This document shows, piece after piece, positions 25,801-36,900 of a DNA stretch of 64,000 nt (its first letter is position 1; the number at the start of each line of letters is the position of its first letter). The stretch lies in NCBI RefSeq assembly GCF_023856365.1, contig NC_064549.1, forward strand, positions 5,287,608 through 5,351,607, given 5' to 3'. Below the pieces are notes generated by a model. It did no database searches. It saw only the letters and a list, made by a program, of their open reading frames with translations, and was not told where the DNA came from. The DNA is from Brienomyrus brachyistius (Eukaryota; Chordata; Actinopteri; Osteoglossiformes; Mormyridae). Both the position numbers and the translations under genes were made by a program.

Positions 25801-27876
25801 GATCAGATCTCTGGCTTTTATCTATGTTCCGAGCCCCCCCCCCCCCCCCCCATGTCTGAGCCGTAAAGAAGATGGGCGTCACAGATTGGGGGATGGCCTC
25901 TGCGGTGGGCGGTACTCTGAGGTAACCCGACTCATGCTGATCCCTGACAGTGCCGGACTCTGCCCCGGAGAATATAACCGCCATACTGAACGGCACCGAC
26001 GTGGTGGTGAGCTGGGCGGAGCCAACGGGCAAGCTGAATGGACGCCTATTGGGATACCAGCTGGAGTACAGGACCCCAGAGATGAACCAGGTAGGGCGCC
26101 CACGGCATTTGACACGTCCCCACCAAGCCCTTTGCCTCCTGCTTGCATCATATAATGGTGCTGGAACGGCACATGTTATTCTGAAGTACATCAGAGCAGG
26201 CTGGCATCTTTGTGTTCCAGATCGTCCTGGATGTGGGGCTGTACCACGAGCTGCCCATCAATCTGTCATCCCCCCTGTCCAACGTGTCATTCCGGGTGTG
26301 TGCGTACACGGCGGCCGGCCCGGGCCCCTGGAGCGACCTGCGCACGCTCACCCTCACACAGCCAGGTATGCGGGGGAGGGAACGGGGGTCGGCTTTGGAT
26401 CGACTTAATGCACAAGATATCAGTCTAGAAGCACCAAAATGAAAACGTTCTCTATCTCTCCCACAGCGATGGGCGAGTCCAGAGGTGAGTGGATTTCATT
26501 TTTTGCGTTAACGCACATCGAAGAGCATAAACGTGAGGGTGTGGATTTCTCACATGGGAACGCACACACACACAGACGCGCGTAGATGCACGATAATCAG
26601 CCAAGGGATCTCACGCTGTTCTCTTGGCATCGTTACTTTCTTTTTGAGTGTCTGCGCGGATCTGTATGGGTGTCTTGATAGACTAAACAAGACGCTAAGG
26701 AGGGGCCAGGAAAGAAGGGGGCGGGACTCTGCAGGGCTGGGTGGGACGGCTTGTTAATATTCATGAGAAAGAGGCTATCATTGGATTCAGGCTGGCGAAT
26801 CGAGTAGCGAACATAGTATGACAAACAAACAGTAAGTGCTCCAAAGTTCCCCGACATGAAAAGCATACCCACAGGAAGCACACGTTAAATATATCGACAG
26901 CAGAAGCGGGAATCGGTAACATTCTACAGAAGAAACACAGAAGCCTCTCCATTGCCTGTACACCAAAGTGTTCTGTCACTGTTTAGCAAGGTCAAGCTGC
27001 TGGTGAGCAGAGAGCATAATGACACAAATGTAAAACCTGAATATTACTGGAAAGGCCTTGTTCTTGTACCTTAACGATGCCGTAAAGATGGGGATGAGTG
27101 CAAAGATTGGGAACATAATTAGACTGTACTGGGTTAGAGACCGAACACCAGATTCTTTTACCCGCCCAGAAGTTTAAGCAGGACTGTGGAATTGCTCTAA
27201 TAATCACAATACTGAGCTGTAAGAAATGCAAGTTGTTTTCAGTTAGGAAAATGTGTCTGACATTTGCAAAAGGCCTTTATGTGACTAACAGCTCTGGGGA
27301 CTGGGAAGAGTAGCCCAGCGCTGACCTCGCAGTGGCGCTGCGTCCATTCACCTCCTCCACCCCGTCCTTTCAGGCTTGTCCTCTTCATCAACCCCCTCCT
27401 GGCAGTGGTGGTATGTCGTCATGGCGATTGGCATTACCGTGGCGCTGGCAGTGCTGGCGGCAGTCTACGTGACTAGACTGCGGCGGAAGGAGACGCGATT
27501 CGGGTACGAGCGAGCCGCGTCTCCCGCTTATGTGCATAAGGGCGTAAGGATGAGAGGAGCCTTCCTGGGATCATGGAAACGGTGGCAGATTGCACACATG
27601 GGAAGGGGCGGAGTCAATGCAGCAATTGGCCCACACCCTTTGATTACCACATCAAACATGCCATCTGTATGACTGCAAGCATTCAGACCATAAAATCAGT
27701 GTGTGTGTGTGTGGGTGTGTGTGGGTGATGAATATCCGGTTTTTTTCCATTATGGAGATCAGAAACTCAATTTAATAAAAATCTGTGATTGTATTTTGTT
27801 TTTTATGGTTATGGTTTGGGCTGGGTAGGGGTTAAGGTTGTCATAGTTAGCATTAGCATAAAGATATGTTTACCTG

Positions 27877-27920
<44 letters not shown>

Positions 27921-30900
27921 ACAGGGAGGCGTTCGAGCCCATGATGGAGCGAGGACAGCTGGTGGTGCGCTATCAGGCCCGTCGAACCTACAGCCGCAGG
28001 AGTAATGAAGCCACACGTGAGTCCTCTGATCGCCTGCCCTGACACCCGCCAGTCCTGTCTGGCAGAGAGAGTGACTTTCTGTTTCTGTAATTAAATCCAA
28101 TTACTGTAATTAAATGGATACCCGATTTAACCGAATGAGCGGTTTATGAACGATGTGCGGAGGTTCTGGTGAAGTCAGAGAGGGCATCGCCTGAAGGACA
28201 CAGACTGCACATTGTCAGACTGTCACACCTCGTCGACACACCCATGTTTTCCTGTGGTGCCTTGTGAGTCACCAGAGTGCAGCCCGCAGCCTGGCGTGTG
28301 TGGATGCAACCCAGCACAGACCAAACTGATCAGCTGCTGTAGGAGACTCTGCTTCCTGCAGCCTCTGATTTATGGGCTAGTTAACTTTAGACATTGTTGA
28401 CCATCCCTGCATTCAAATTGATTCAGTCAAGGACGGGTCTCTGTTTTGACACAGTAAGCTCCTCCCTACCCACCTCCAGTGCCCCTCACCAGACAAATAG
28501 CTCAGGTTTGTGGGTTGTTACATTTACAGACAGTTATTGTTTTTTTGGCCCTGACCAAGCCACGTTTGGAAAACATCTGGAATTGACCTTGTAATCTGGG
28601 CCAGTCATAGGCGGTTGGGAAATCCCTGGCTTTCGGCCGAGGCCCCTGTCCCAGTAAGACGAGCACCGGTGGTCATGTGGATACACATAGCCTGAAGTGG
28701 ACAGTCGACCTGCTTTAAAATAAGTGCAGTGGCCTGTGTACGACCGTAAATGGGCTCAGATCCTCGGGAGCTGGGAAGCTGAGCTGCGCCGCTCTGAGTG
28801 AGATGTGGGAGAAGCAGGGAAGGTGGAGAGACAGTTGGCAGAATATTGGCCCCCCCTCTTGTTTTTCTTTCTGCAGCTGGCTTTTTGCATGAGGTCAGTG
28901 GGACCATGCTCATTTGATCTAATCAAGGTGTAGCAAAAACAGTACATGGTCCACAAGAATCCCTTCCAGAGTTATGTTGTGTCATGGGATCTGGGAGCTG
29001 ATAGGATAATGGAATTTCCATCCCATTACTAGTGCTGGGGCTGCGTGGGCTGGGGAAGTGCCAGACAACCTGTTTTTCTCAAGCAGGAGTTAATTAACTA
29101 TGCTGATTTTAGGGTTTGAGTCACGCTTACACTAAAGGTGTAACATCATCTTCCCCAGATCTGAGTCCTTGGGTTGGGAGATGTGCAGGTGTGTAATACA
29201 GTTTCAGAGCCAATAGGAGGTACACTCTTGGGTGTGTTCACCGGCTTTGCAGTGTGCTGATTGGTGACCGGTGACTCTGTCCACGTCCACAGTGAACCGC
29301 CTTGGCATCAGTGAGGAACTGAAGCAGAAACTGCAGGACGTGATGGTGGACAGGCACAAGCTCACCTTGGGCAAGACCCTAGGCGAGGGTAAGGTTTGCG
29401 GGGGGGGGGGGGGGGGGGGATTGGAGGGCCCAAGTTAACATTTTTTTAGGAAACCTAGAATTTTGAGCTACACCCCTGGTCCCATGTGACTCCTTATTTG
29501 TCTCCTTCCACAGGAGAGTTTGGGTCTGTTATGGAGGGCCTGCTTACTCAGGAGGAGTCTGTGCTCCGGGTGGCCGTGAAGACCATGAAGAGTGAGTGCC
29601 TGACCACCAGGAGGGATAGAAACCAGCCCCTTGCTCACAGCTCACACCCTCACGCCTTTCACTCCATCTCTTGTCCTCAGTTGCCATCTGCACCCGTACT
29701 GAAATGGAGGACTTCCTCCGAGAGGCCGCCTGCATGAAGGAGTTTGACCACCCCAACATCATGCGGCTCTTGGGTAAGAAGGATACTTCGACGATCCAGA
29801 GGAACCGATGTTCTGGGTGTAGAATCTGCCCCTGGATCATCAAGACCTCAGCAAATCTCATGATGCCCCTCCTCCTGCGTAGGTGTGTGTCTGCAGACAG
29901 TGGAGGGTGAAGGATACCCATCTCCAGTGGTCATCCTGCCCTACATGAAACACGGAGATCTCCACAGCTACCTTCTCTACTCCCGGCTAGGGGACTGCCC
30001 TGTGGTCAGTGTCCCACCTAGCTTGTACAAAGAGTGACCGTCACAACGTGTTACAAAGAATCCTGCAGCACTGATGCAGAAACAAATTGTCGCGATATGT
30101 CACATGCCGTGAAGTGCACGCTACATTTCATACGTTGACAAGTGATATGTGGTAAATTGGGTTTTTGTGACTGCATTCCTCAAAACAATAGGATTATGTT
30201 TTCCGGCTCAGCCAGATAAGGACAGGCTTAGTCACGGCCTTCCAATTTCGTGTCTGTTGACTTGCTTCTCGTCCTTCCAGTTTCTTCCATCTCAGATGCT
30301 GGTGAAGTTCATGACCGACATCGCGCGGGGAATGGAGTACCTGAGCAGCCGAAACTTCATCCACCGCGATCTGGCGGCCAGGAACTGCATGTGAGCCCCG
30401 TTCCTGCTCTGACAACTAGGGCTCTTTTCCATTCAGCCCATTCATTCCCATGAAGTTATAGCAATTCCATCAGCTTCCGGCACTTTCCGGCCACAGCGCT
30501 GACTTTATGTAGCGCAAAACAGGAACCCAGTGTCTGTTTGTATCAGACTTCATCTTTGGATGAATATAACTAAGGAGAGATGGAAGGGAGGAGGACAACG
30601 TCAATGTTGGACAGAGATGCTCATTCCCGTAACTTATTTGTCATCGGTGTAACGCTGCCGCTTCTCTCTCCCTCTCTCAGGCTGAACGAGAACATGACGG
30701 TGTGCGTGGCTGACTTTGGCCTGTCGAAGAAGATATACAACGGAGACTATTACAGACAAGGCCGGATCTCCAAGATGCCCGTCAAGTGGATCGCCATCGA
30801 GAGCCTGGCTGACCGAGTGTACACCACCAAAAGCGACGTGGTAAGCCAATTGGGAATCTCGGGGCTGCAGCAAGGGAGGATGGAATCAGGATATGAGGCG

Positions 30901-31467
30901 GACCAAGATACCGCCCATGGAATGAGAACGAAACTTAGGGCGTGTGCGCCTGTGTGTGCGAGACAGATCCGTGTCTCACTCCCACTGCATTCTTCTCTCT
31001 ACCAGTGGTCATTTGGCGTGACTATGTGGGAGATCGCCACCAGGGGGCAGACACCCTACCCTGGTGTGGAGAACAGCGAGATTTATGACTACCTAAGACA
31101 GGGCAACCGCCTGAAACAGCCCCCAGACTGCCTGGATAGCATGTGAGTACAGCAGCTGCTGCCTTTCCACTGAAAATGCATCTGTATTCTTTAATAAATC
31201 CTACCATTAGTGACTTTATGCTTGAAGCCAGGACCCCTCTATCGCCAGAGAAAGGATCAGAAAGGACATAAATGAGGCTTATAGGAAACTAACAAAGGCA
31301 GAAGAGGACGTGCCATTTGGCAGAATTTGGCGGGTGGGGTCCACAGAGCCCCCCTTAGTAGTGGTTACTTTACACTCTTTTTTGACAAGGAAATGCTGGG
31401 TCTGGCTGACTCCCTGCATGATGTAATGTTGCCTGTAATGACTCATCGGCAGTGACACGCTCCTCCT

Positions 31468-31504
<37 letters not shown>

Positions 31505-31957
31505 TTCAGCTATGCCCTCATGTTCTCCTGCTGGCTCCTGAGCCCCAAGGAACGGCCCGGGTTCGAGTTCCTGCGCTGCGAGCTGGAGAAGACCCTGGAG
31601 GAGCTTCCAGAACTGCAGGACCCCGACGAGATCCTCTATGTGAACATGGAGGAGGCCGCATCCGAGCTGGGCGCGGTGGGTGGGAGGGAGCCCCCCCCAG
31701 TCCCCCTGCCGGTCTTCACTAAGGCCTCAGACCCCCTGATGGCTGCTTCTGAGGTGCAGCAGCCTGGTCGTTATGTCCTCTGCCCCCAGCTCGAAACGCA
31801 ACGCTTCTTGTCCGACTCTGTAGAGAACCTGAGCCTGGCCACCTCTTCCTCCGCACCGGCTCTGCTCCTGCCGCCCGCAACGCCATGTGTGCCGACCCCG
31901 ACAGCGGAGGAGCTTGGGGAATGTGACAGGCCAGGCAGGAAAGTCCCCTGGCAGTGA
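16870..31957 (+). CDS. axl: AXL receptor tyrosine kinase, complete
   Basis: TAM-family receptor at the plasma membrane; in vertebrates it binds GAS6 bridging phosphatidylserine. Twenty exons: 16870-16945, 20346-20553, 20639-20739, 20844-21026, 22206-22286, 22387-22502, 23635-23830, 25951-26090, 26221-26365, 26467-26484, 27374-27503, 27925-28016, 29293-29388, 29514-29591, 29681-29773, 29883-30004, 30281-30390, 30681-30840, 31006-31142, 31510-31957 (2,730 nt, 909 aa; human 894). Order: signal peptide, two Ig domains (exons 2-5), two fibronectin III domains (6-9), transmembrane helix ([20 protein letters not shown], exon 11), then kinase with [24 protein letters not shown] and the TAM signature KWIAIES. 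The activation loop [10 protein letters not shown] and tail docking sites ILYVNM and GRYVLCP are kept. [16 protein letters not shown] and RYVLCP point to AXL rather than MERTK or TYRO3. Confidence 0.97.
18115..18480 (+). mobile_element. CR1/L2-type LINE 3' end
   Basis: In axl intron 1. The plus strand encodes the worn C-terminus of a LINE ORF2 ([35 protein letters not shown]) followed by the usual 'gggccgaaaggcctcctctc' and a 'ttcttatgttc' tail repeat. Strongly 5' truncated and inactive. Confidence 0.82.
24872..24896. repeat. (GA)n microsatellite in axl intron 7
   Basis: About 12 uninterrupted GA units. The same intron also holds C-runs near 25,459 and 25,834. Confidence 0.95.
26467..26484 (+). 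other. axl: 18-nt microexon (axl exon 10)
   Basis: Bounded by 'cccacag' before and 'gtgagt' after. It encodes about six residues (AMGESR) of the stalk between the second fibronectin domain and the membrane. Its length is a multiple of three, so skipping keeps the frame. It holds the position of human AXL exon 10, which is optional in human transcripts. Confidence 0.75.
27685..27879 (+). repeat. Dispersed 'gtgtgt / ggggttaaggttgtc' repeat, copy 1
   Basis: Shares words such as 'aaaaatctgtga' and 'gggtaggggttaaggttgtc' with 63,750-64,000 and, on the opposite strand, with 34,485-34,690, 36,515-36,665 and 45,650-45,870. It lies in axl intron 11 and runs straight into the TG tract before exon 12. 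Confidence 0.65.
27880..27919 (+). repeat. (TG)20 tract at axl exon 12 acceptor
   Basis: Forty bases of pure TG end five bases before the exon 12 boundary (acceptor 'tcacag', exon from 27,925), taking the place of a normal polypyrimidine tract. Confidence 0.95.
29400..29419 (+). repeat. G20 run beside axl exon 13 donor
   Basis: About 20 guanines beginning 11 bases inside the intron after donor 'ggtaagg' at 29,389. In RNA this is a potential G-quadruplex next to the splice site. Confidence 0.9.
31468..31501 (+). repeat. (CT)n tract before axl exon 20
   Basis: CT repeat with one G interruption, forming the polypyrimidine tract of the last intron. The acceptor lies at 31,508-31,509. Confidence 0.9.
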
Positions 31958-33041
31958 GACACCCTCCCAAACCCGTGGCCAGAAAGACTCAATGGACAAA
32001 CACACAGCTACACACTGCCCTAGAGGACAGAGTACTAATTAGTTTCAGTCTGCACTATGATAACATCAACTCCCTTCTCTTTGCATATCATCAAGAGAAG
32101 GGAGTGTATATAACTGCAGAAATAACTGAAAGCTACACTTGAATTGGGACTGATTTCTATCGTCAGCAAGAGAATTGAAGATTTCTGAAAGAGGTTAATG
32201 AGCACTGGCGTGGTCACTGGCCTCCTACCTTCAGAGAGGCTGCTTTGACCTCCCCCACCCCCCCCCCCCCAGGTCTGCATGCTCCTTCAGCCGCTGGCTG
32301 GAGCACCTTGGATCTTCTGCCACCACAAAGCAGATCTTTTTTGGCTCTAAGGAGAAATGAGAGCAGAAATGAACATTTACAGCACATCAGAGTCAACTTG
32401 TACCATGTCTGACAGGGCAGAGGAACTCAGCTTAGAGGTTAATCTCCACAAGTCCTCATCTGCTGATCTCGGTGTTATGGGGAAGACAACGGCCCCAGCC
32501 TGCAGGAGCAAACTGAACCTCCTCTGGAACCGGCAGTAGCACAAATGCAGACCCAACACTGAAGTGCCAAGTGCTCATGTCTGGGCTGTTTAAAGTCCAA
32601 TTTAGTGACTCAAGCACAGTTGCTAATGATTTTTGTTTTCAAATATATTGCACTAATATTACTACACGTTGTTCATGTAATCATATTGTATGTGTACCTC
32701 ACCGTGCTTTTCTTAATGTCATGTTCATCCTCAACTTGCCGGAATCAAAACCATCATCATAATGAAACAAAGCATCAAACTATGCGCCGCTCGTCAAAAT
32801 CGGCGTAAGTGATTTGCAGACCGGCCCCCGCCTGCTGCCCGTGGATCACCCTCTGCTGTAACCTCACTTCCTTTTTCCATCACTGAATACTGTGGAGCAA
32901 TGTCGCCCCCTGAAGGGCAAAGTGAAAATGCTCTTCTCTTTACCACGGGGTGAGGTCACACTCAGCAGTGCCTGCGGCAATCCGGGACCTGTCAGCAGCA
33001 TGAGGATCAGCCGGGGTTCCTCCCCCTGAAGACCGTAAGGC
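31958..33041 (+). other. Probable axl 3' UTR and spacer
   Basis: Unique sequence after the axl stop, presumably 3' UTR for some distance. A C-run lies at 32,261-32,271. I see no clear AATAAA on the plus strand here; 33,684 has one, but it lies inside the duplicated galectin flank and may not belong to axl. Axl and the galectin are convergent. Confidence 0.45.
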
Positions 33042-33784
33042 CCCATTCCGCCTGGCAATGTGATGACCTTCATCCTATGTGTGAACATCCCTTGACCCCT
33101 AATTCCAGATTAGTAACCGTCCTTAATCAAAGCTTGATTTCAACACTTGCTGGGCAGTTTTTAAAGGATTTTTTTGTTTGTTTGATTGACAGTCCAAAAA
33201 TAACACCTATTTCCAAGTGAGGAAAAACTGATGCCAGAGAACAGAATGACACGGGTACAGTGTCGTCTGCAGGTGCACCAAGCGGCAAGATTCCTTTTTA
33301 TCATCAAGCGCAAGTGATTCATAGACTAAAGATTATGTAGTATTTGTGTCTTTTCCATGACTGGTACCAGGTTCATTATTTAATATTTTTGTATAATTTG
33401 GACATACACAGGACAATGCAGACATCATCATCCTCAAGCAGGTTTTGAAAACATGGCTGTGGTCGGCGTGCAGATCTTCACCTACAATGGTGGATTTCCT
33501 ACTTTGTAAAAGGGCTTTAACATTTTCAAAGTATGCCTTCTGAAAGCCGGGATGTAGCATTGAAATATCAACTTAATGTCCATATTCAGTGTTAATTCTT
33601 CCATCGGACTGGGAGAGAGAAGAATTCAGCTGATGTTACTTTTTTTGTGGAGATTTTTACATGTGAAGCGTTGGTTTTTGTATTAAATAAAACACTTAAG
33701 AGTGACAAACTCAGGAGTGTGTTGGATAAAATACAGTAAAGCTCCATGCGTACGCAGTAAGAAAGCCAGACATGTTATTCAAGG

Positions 33785-33790
33785 TTTATT
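33785..33790 (-). terminator. Candidate poly(A) signal, galectin copy A
   Basis: AATAAA on the minus strand, about 127 nt past the stop at 33,917. The identical context in copy B is at 44,948-44,953. Confidence 0.6.
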
Positions 33791-33916
33791 CAGGTTGTAT
33801 AATTAGTATAACCTATACTTAGGTAGATGACAGACAGAAGCATCACTCGAGGCTTTGAGGAGAGAATTGGGGCCATGTGAATGAATCTCCGACCAGCAGG
33901 GGGCAGTGTTTCAATC

Positions 33917-36900
33917 TCAGAAGTGGATGTAGGAGAGCTGCACATCCCCAATAACCTCCAGCCGGTCAACCTTTCCAAATGGATGGATGCGGTGGGTGAA
34001 GTTGCACAGGTGCTGTCCGTTCACATAGACCTTGTAGCGCCGATTCCCGCATCGTATGGAGATCTGAGACAGACAGGGTACCGAGCAGGGAGAGAGAGAA
34101 ACAGACAGGGATCTCACACTGACTCACTGCTGGGGTTGGTCTGAGAATCATGCAGTTTTGTTTGATAGTTCAGTGCATTCCATGCCCCCTCATAAGCGTT
34201 CGTCACTAAACCTCAGCATAGGATGGTGAGACTGTTGTCAAGGAGATGTCAAACATGAACACGGAATCGAGAGGTGGAAGGGGGGCGGCAGGTCGGGCTT
34301 ACTTCAAAGTACTGTCCTTGCTGGAAGGGACAGAAACTGATATCATTCTCCTCCTGGCCCCACCAGCCTCCCAGGTAGCTGTTTCGCATCACCACCCCCT
34401 CCATCATGCGGGGGGTCAGGTGGAAGGCGATGTCATCAGACCCAGCCACTTTGAAGTTAATGGTGAACCTGCACCACACACACAATTAGATATCTATATC
34501 TTTGTGAGGACTATATAGGGTCTCATTTTTATGGGAAAAATCCCAAACCCCAACAATTCCAACCATAAGTAACCAAACAAATAGTGTTGATCGCAGTCAC
34601 AAATTTTTATAAAATCGAGTTTCCCTTTGTGGGGACTGAACAATATGGTCTCCATAATGTAACACACACACACACAAAAGTAATTAAGAGACATACCTAT
34701 TGGCTCCAAAGGGCACCATGCCTCTGATGATGATGGTCCGTTTGTGGGTCAAGCCACCTGGAATGAAGTCTACGTAGGGGACAGACTGAACACAGAGCAC
34801 ACAAGGCCTCAGCCTGTAGCCTCCAGCTCAGGGAAAATGAGATTCACACGCTGTCACAGTGGGACCCTGACCACAGGGACTCTGCACTGGCCAACATCCA
34901 CACCAGTGTCACTTACACGTCACTTACCGGGTTATAGACTGGCATACTCGCCATCATCTGAAATAGACCAAGGTAAATGTTATTAAATAAAATTAGACCG
35001 CATTCCCACCATCTGGCTAGAGTTCTGAAATTTCATCCTGCATATGAAACTGTCCTGGCTGAGTTATCGTACCATATAAATCTGTTGCGTGCGTGCGTGT
35101 GTGTGCTGTTATTTATGGCTTGATTTGTTCTGTAATAATGAAATACCATCTCAAATACTACAGGAAGCACATACACTGTATCAGTGGTTCTCAAACTCGG
35201 TCCTCGGGCCCCACTGCCCTGCTTGTTTTCCTGCTATTCCTGCCCCACACACAAGTCCCAGCTGTCTTTCAGCTTCAGATTGACCGAACACACCTGATCC
35301 AGGTAATCAGCAGTGTGTAGGGCAGGGATAGCTGGAAAACAAGCAGGGCAGTGGGTTCCGAAGACTGAGTTTGAGAACCACTGCACTATTTGACACCTGC
35401 CCATTACATCTACAGGAACTTTTATGACATCCCATTCTAAATCCATAGGCATCAATATTCCTAAGCTTCCTTAACTGGAACTAAGTGGCCAAGCCGAACC
35501 CCGGAAAAACAATCCCACACCATTATCCCTCCTCCATGAAACCTTACAGTTGGCACAATACAGTCAGGTAGGCACCATTCTTCTGCCATCCATCAAAACC
35601 AGACTCGTCCATCAGACTGTCAGACTGAGAATGATTATTTGTCACTCTACAGAACACGTTTCCGCTGCTCCAGAGTCCAGCGGTGCTGAGCTTTACGCCA
35701 CTTTATTTTGTTTCGACCAACCAGTTGAATATAAAGAGTCAGTCACAATGTACTTAACTGGTTGGTTGAAACACCAGTTTCAAATCATGGGTCTGGACTT
35801 TTACTCTCTGGACCTGAACTACCTACCTCTGGCTACCAGTAGGAAAATATTTTAAGCAGGAAAAATAAATTTCAGAACACTGCCCCCCCTCATTTATCCA
35901 TCATATCAAGCCTTTGTTAGTAAGTCCAGGTCTCCATTTCCGGCTCTCCCACCTCACCCAGCCGCCCGTCCCTCTTCCTCACTCCTGACCCCCCCACTTA
36001 CTCACCGGCAGGTTGCCCCCAGGGTAGCCCATCTGCCCCTGTGACAAAAGCAAACACAGTAGCGCCATATCAGTTAATCTGCCGCCAATGCAGTTAACAG
36101 GTCATGAAGTGATGACGTTAAATCACACAGCCGCCTGCGGTATCAGCAAGGCCGGCACATGCATGCATTCAGTCATTCATTTATCTCATGTTATATTCAA
36201 AGTGACTTACAATAGAGGGAAGGGTTACAAATTACATGTAGTCCCTGGGAATTGAACCCACAACCTTTCAGTTGTTTGTGCAATGCTCTATCTGTTGAGC
36301 TACAGAAGCAGAAAGCAGACATACTTACTCCCATCCCTGGGAGGCCTGGCATACCAACCTGGGGGAGGAGAAACCCATAGTGTCAGATGCAGGTTCCCAC
36401 ACTCACTGAGGGGTGGAAATCACACCCCAGGGGTCTGAGAGTCCACAGGGAAGGAAGTGCTTACCGCCATACCACCCATTCCACCATCTGGGAACCCCCC
36501 CTGGTAAAAATGAGAAAAGAACACACATACACACACACTTGTATTCATATCTTTGCAGGGACTGCATTCATTTCTATGGGCAAAACCCTAATTGCGACAA
36601 TGACGACCTTAACCCCTACCCAGCCCTAACCTTAGCCAAGAAAGCAAACAAAATACTTTTGATGTGACTTACTGCCATTACGCCGGCTGAGTACCCTCCC
36701 TGATTAAAATGAGAAGGGAAATCAGTGCTTAACATACACACAGGCGCACACACACACAGGCACACACACACACACACACACGTCAACGGCAATTCACTAC
36801 ATGTGACCTACCGGCATTCCACCTGCTGGGAACCCCCCCTGGTTAAAATGAGAAGGGAAGATGGTGCTGGTTTAATACACAGACAGGTACACATGTGTCA

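Noticed and set aside
25132..26191. Several overlapping open frames around axl intron 7 and exon 8
   Set aside because: They are alternative frames of GC-rich intron and the real axl exon 8 (25,951-26,090).
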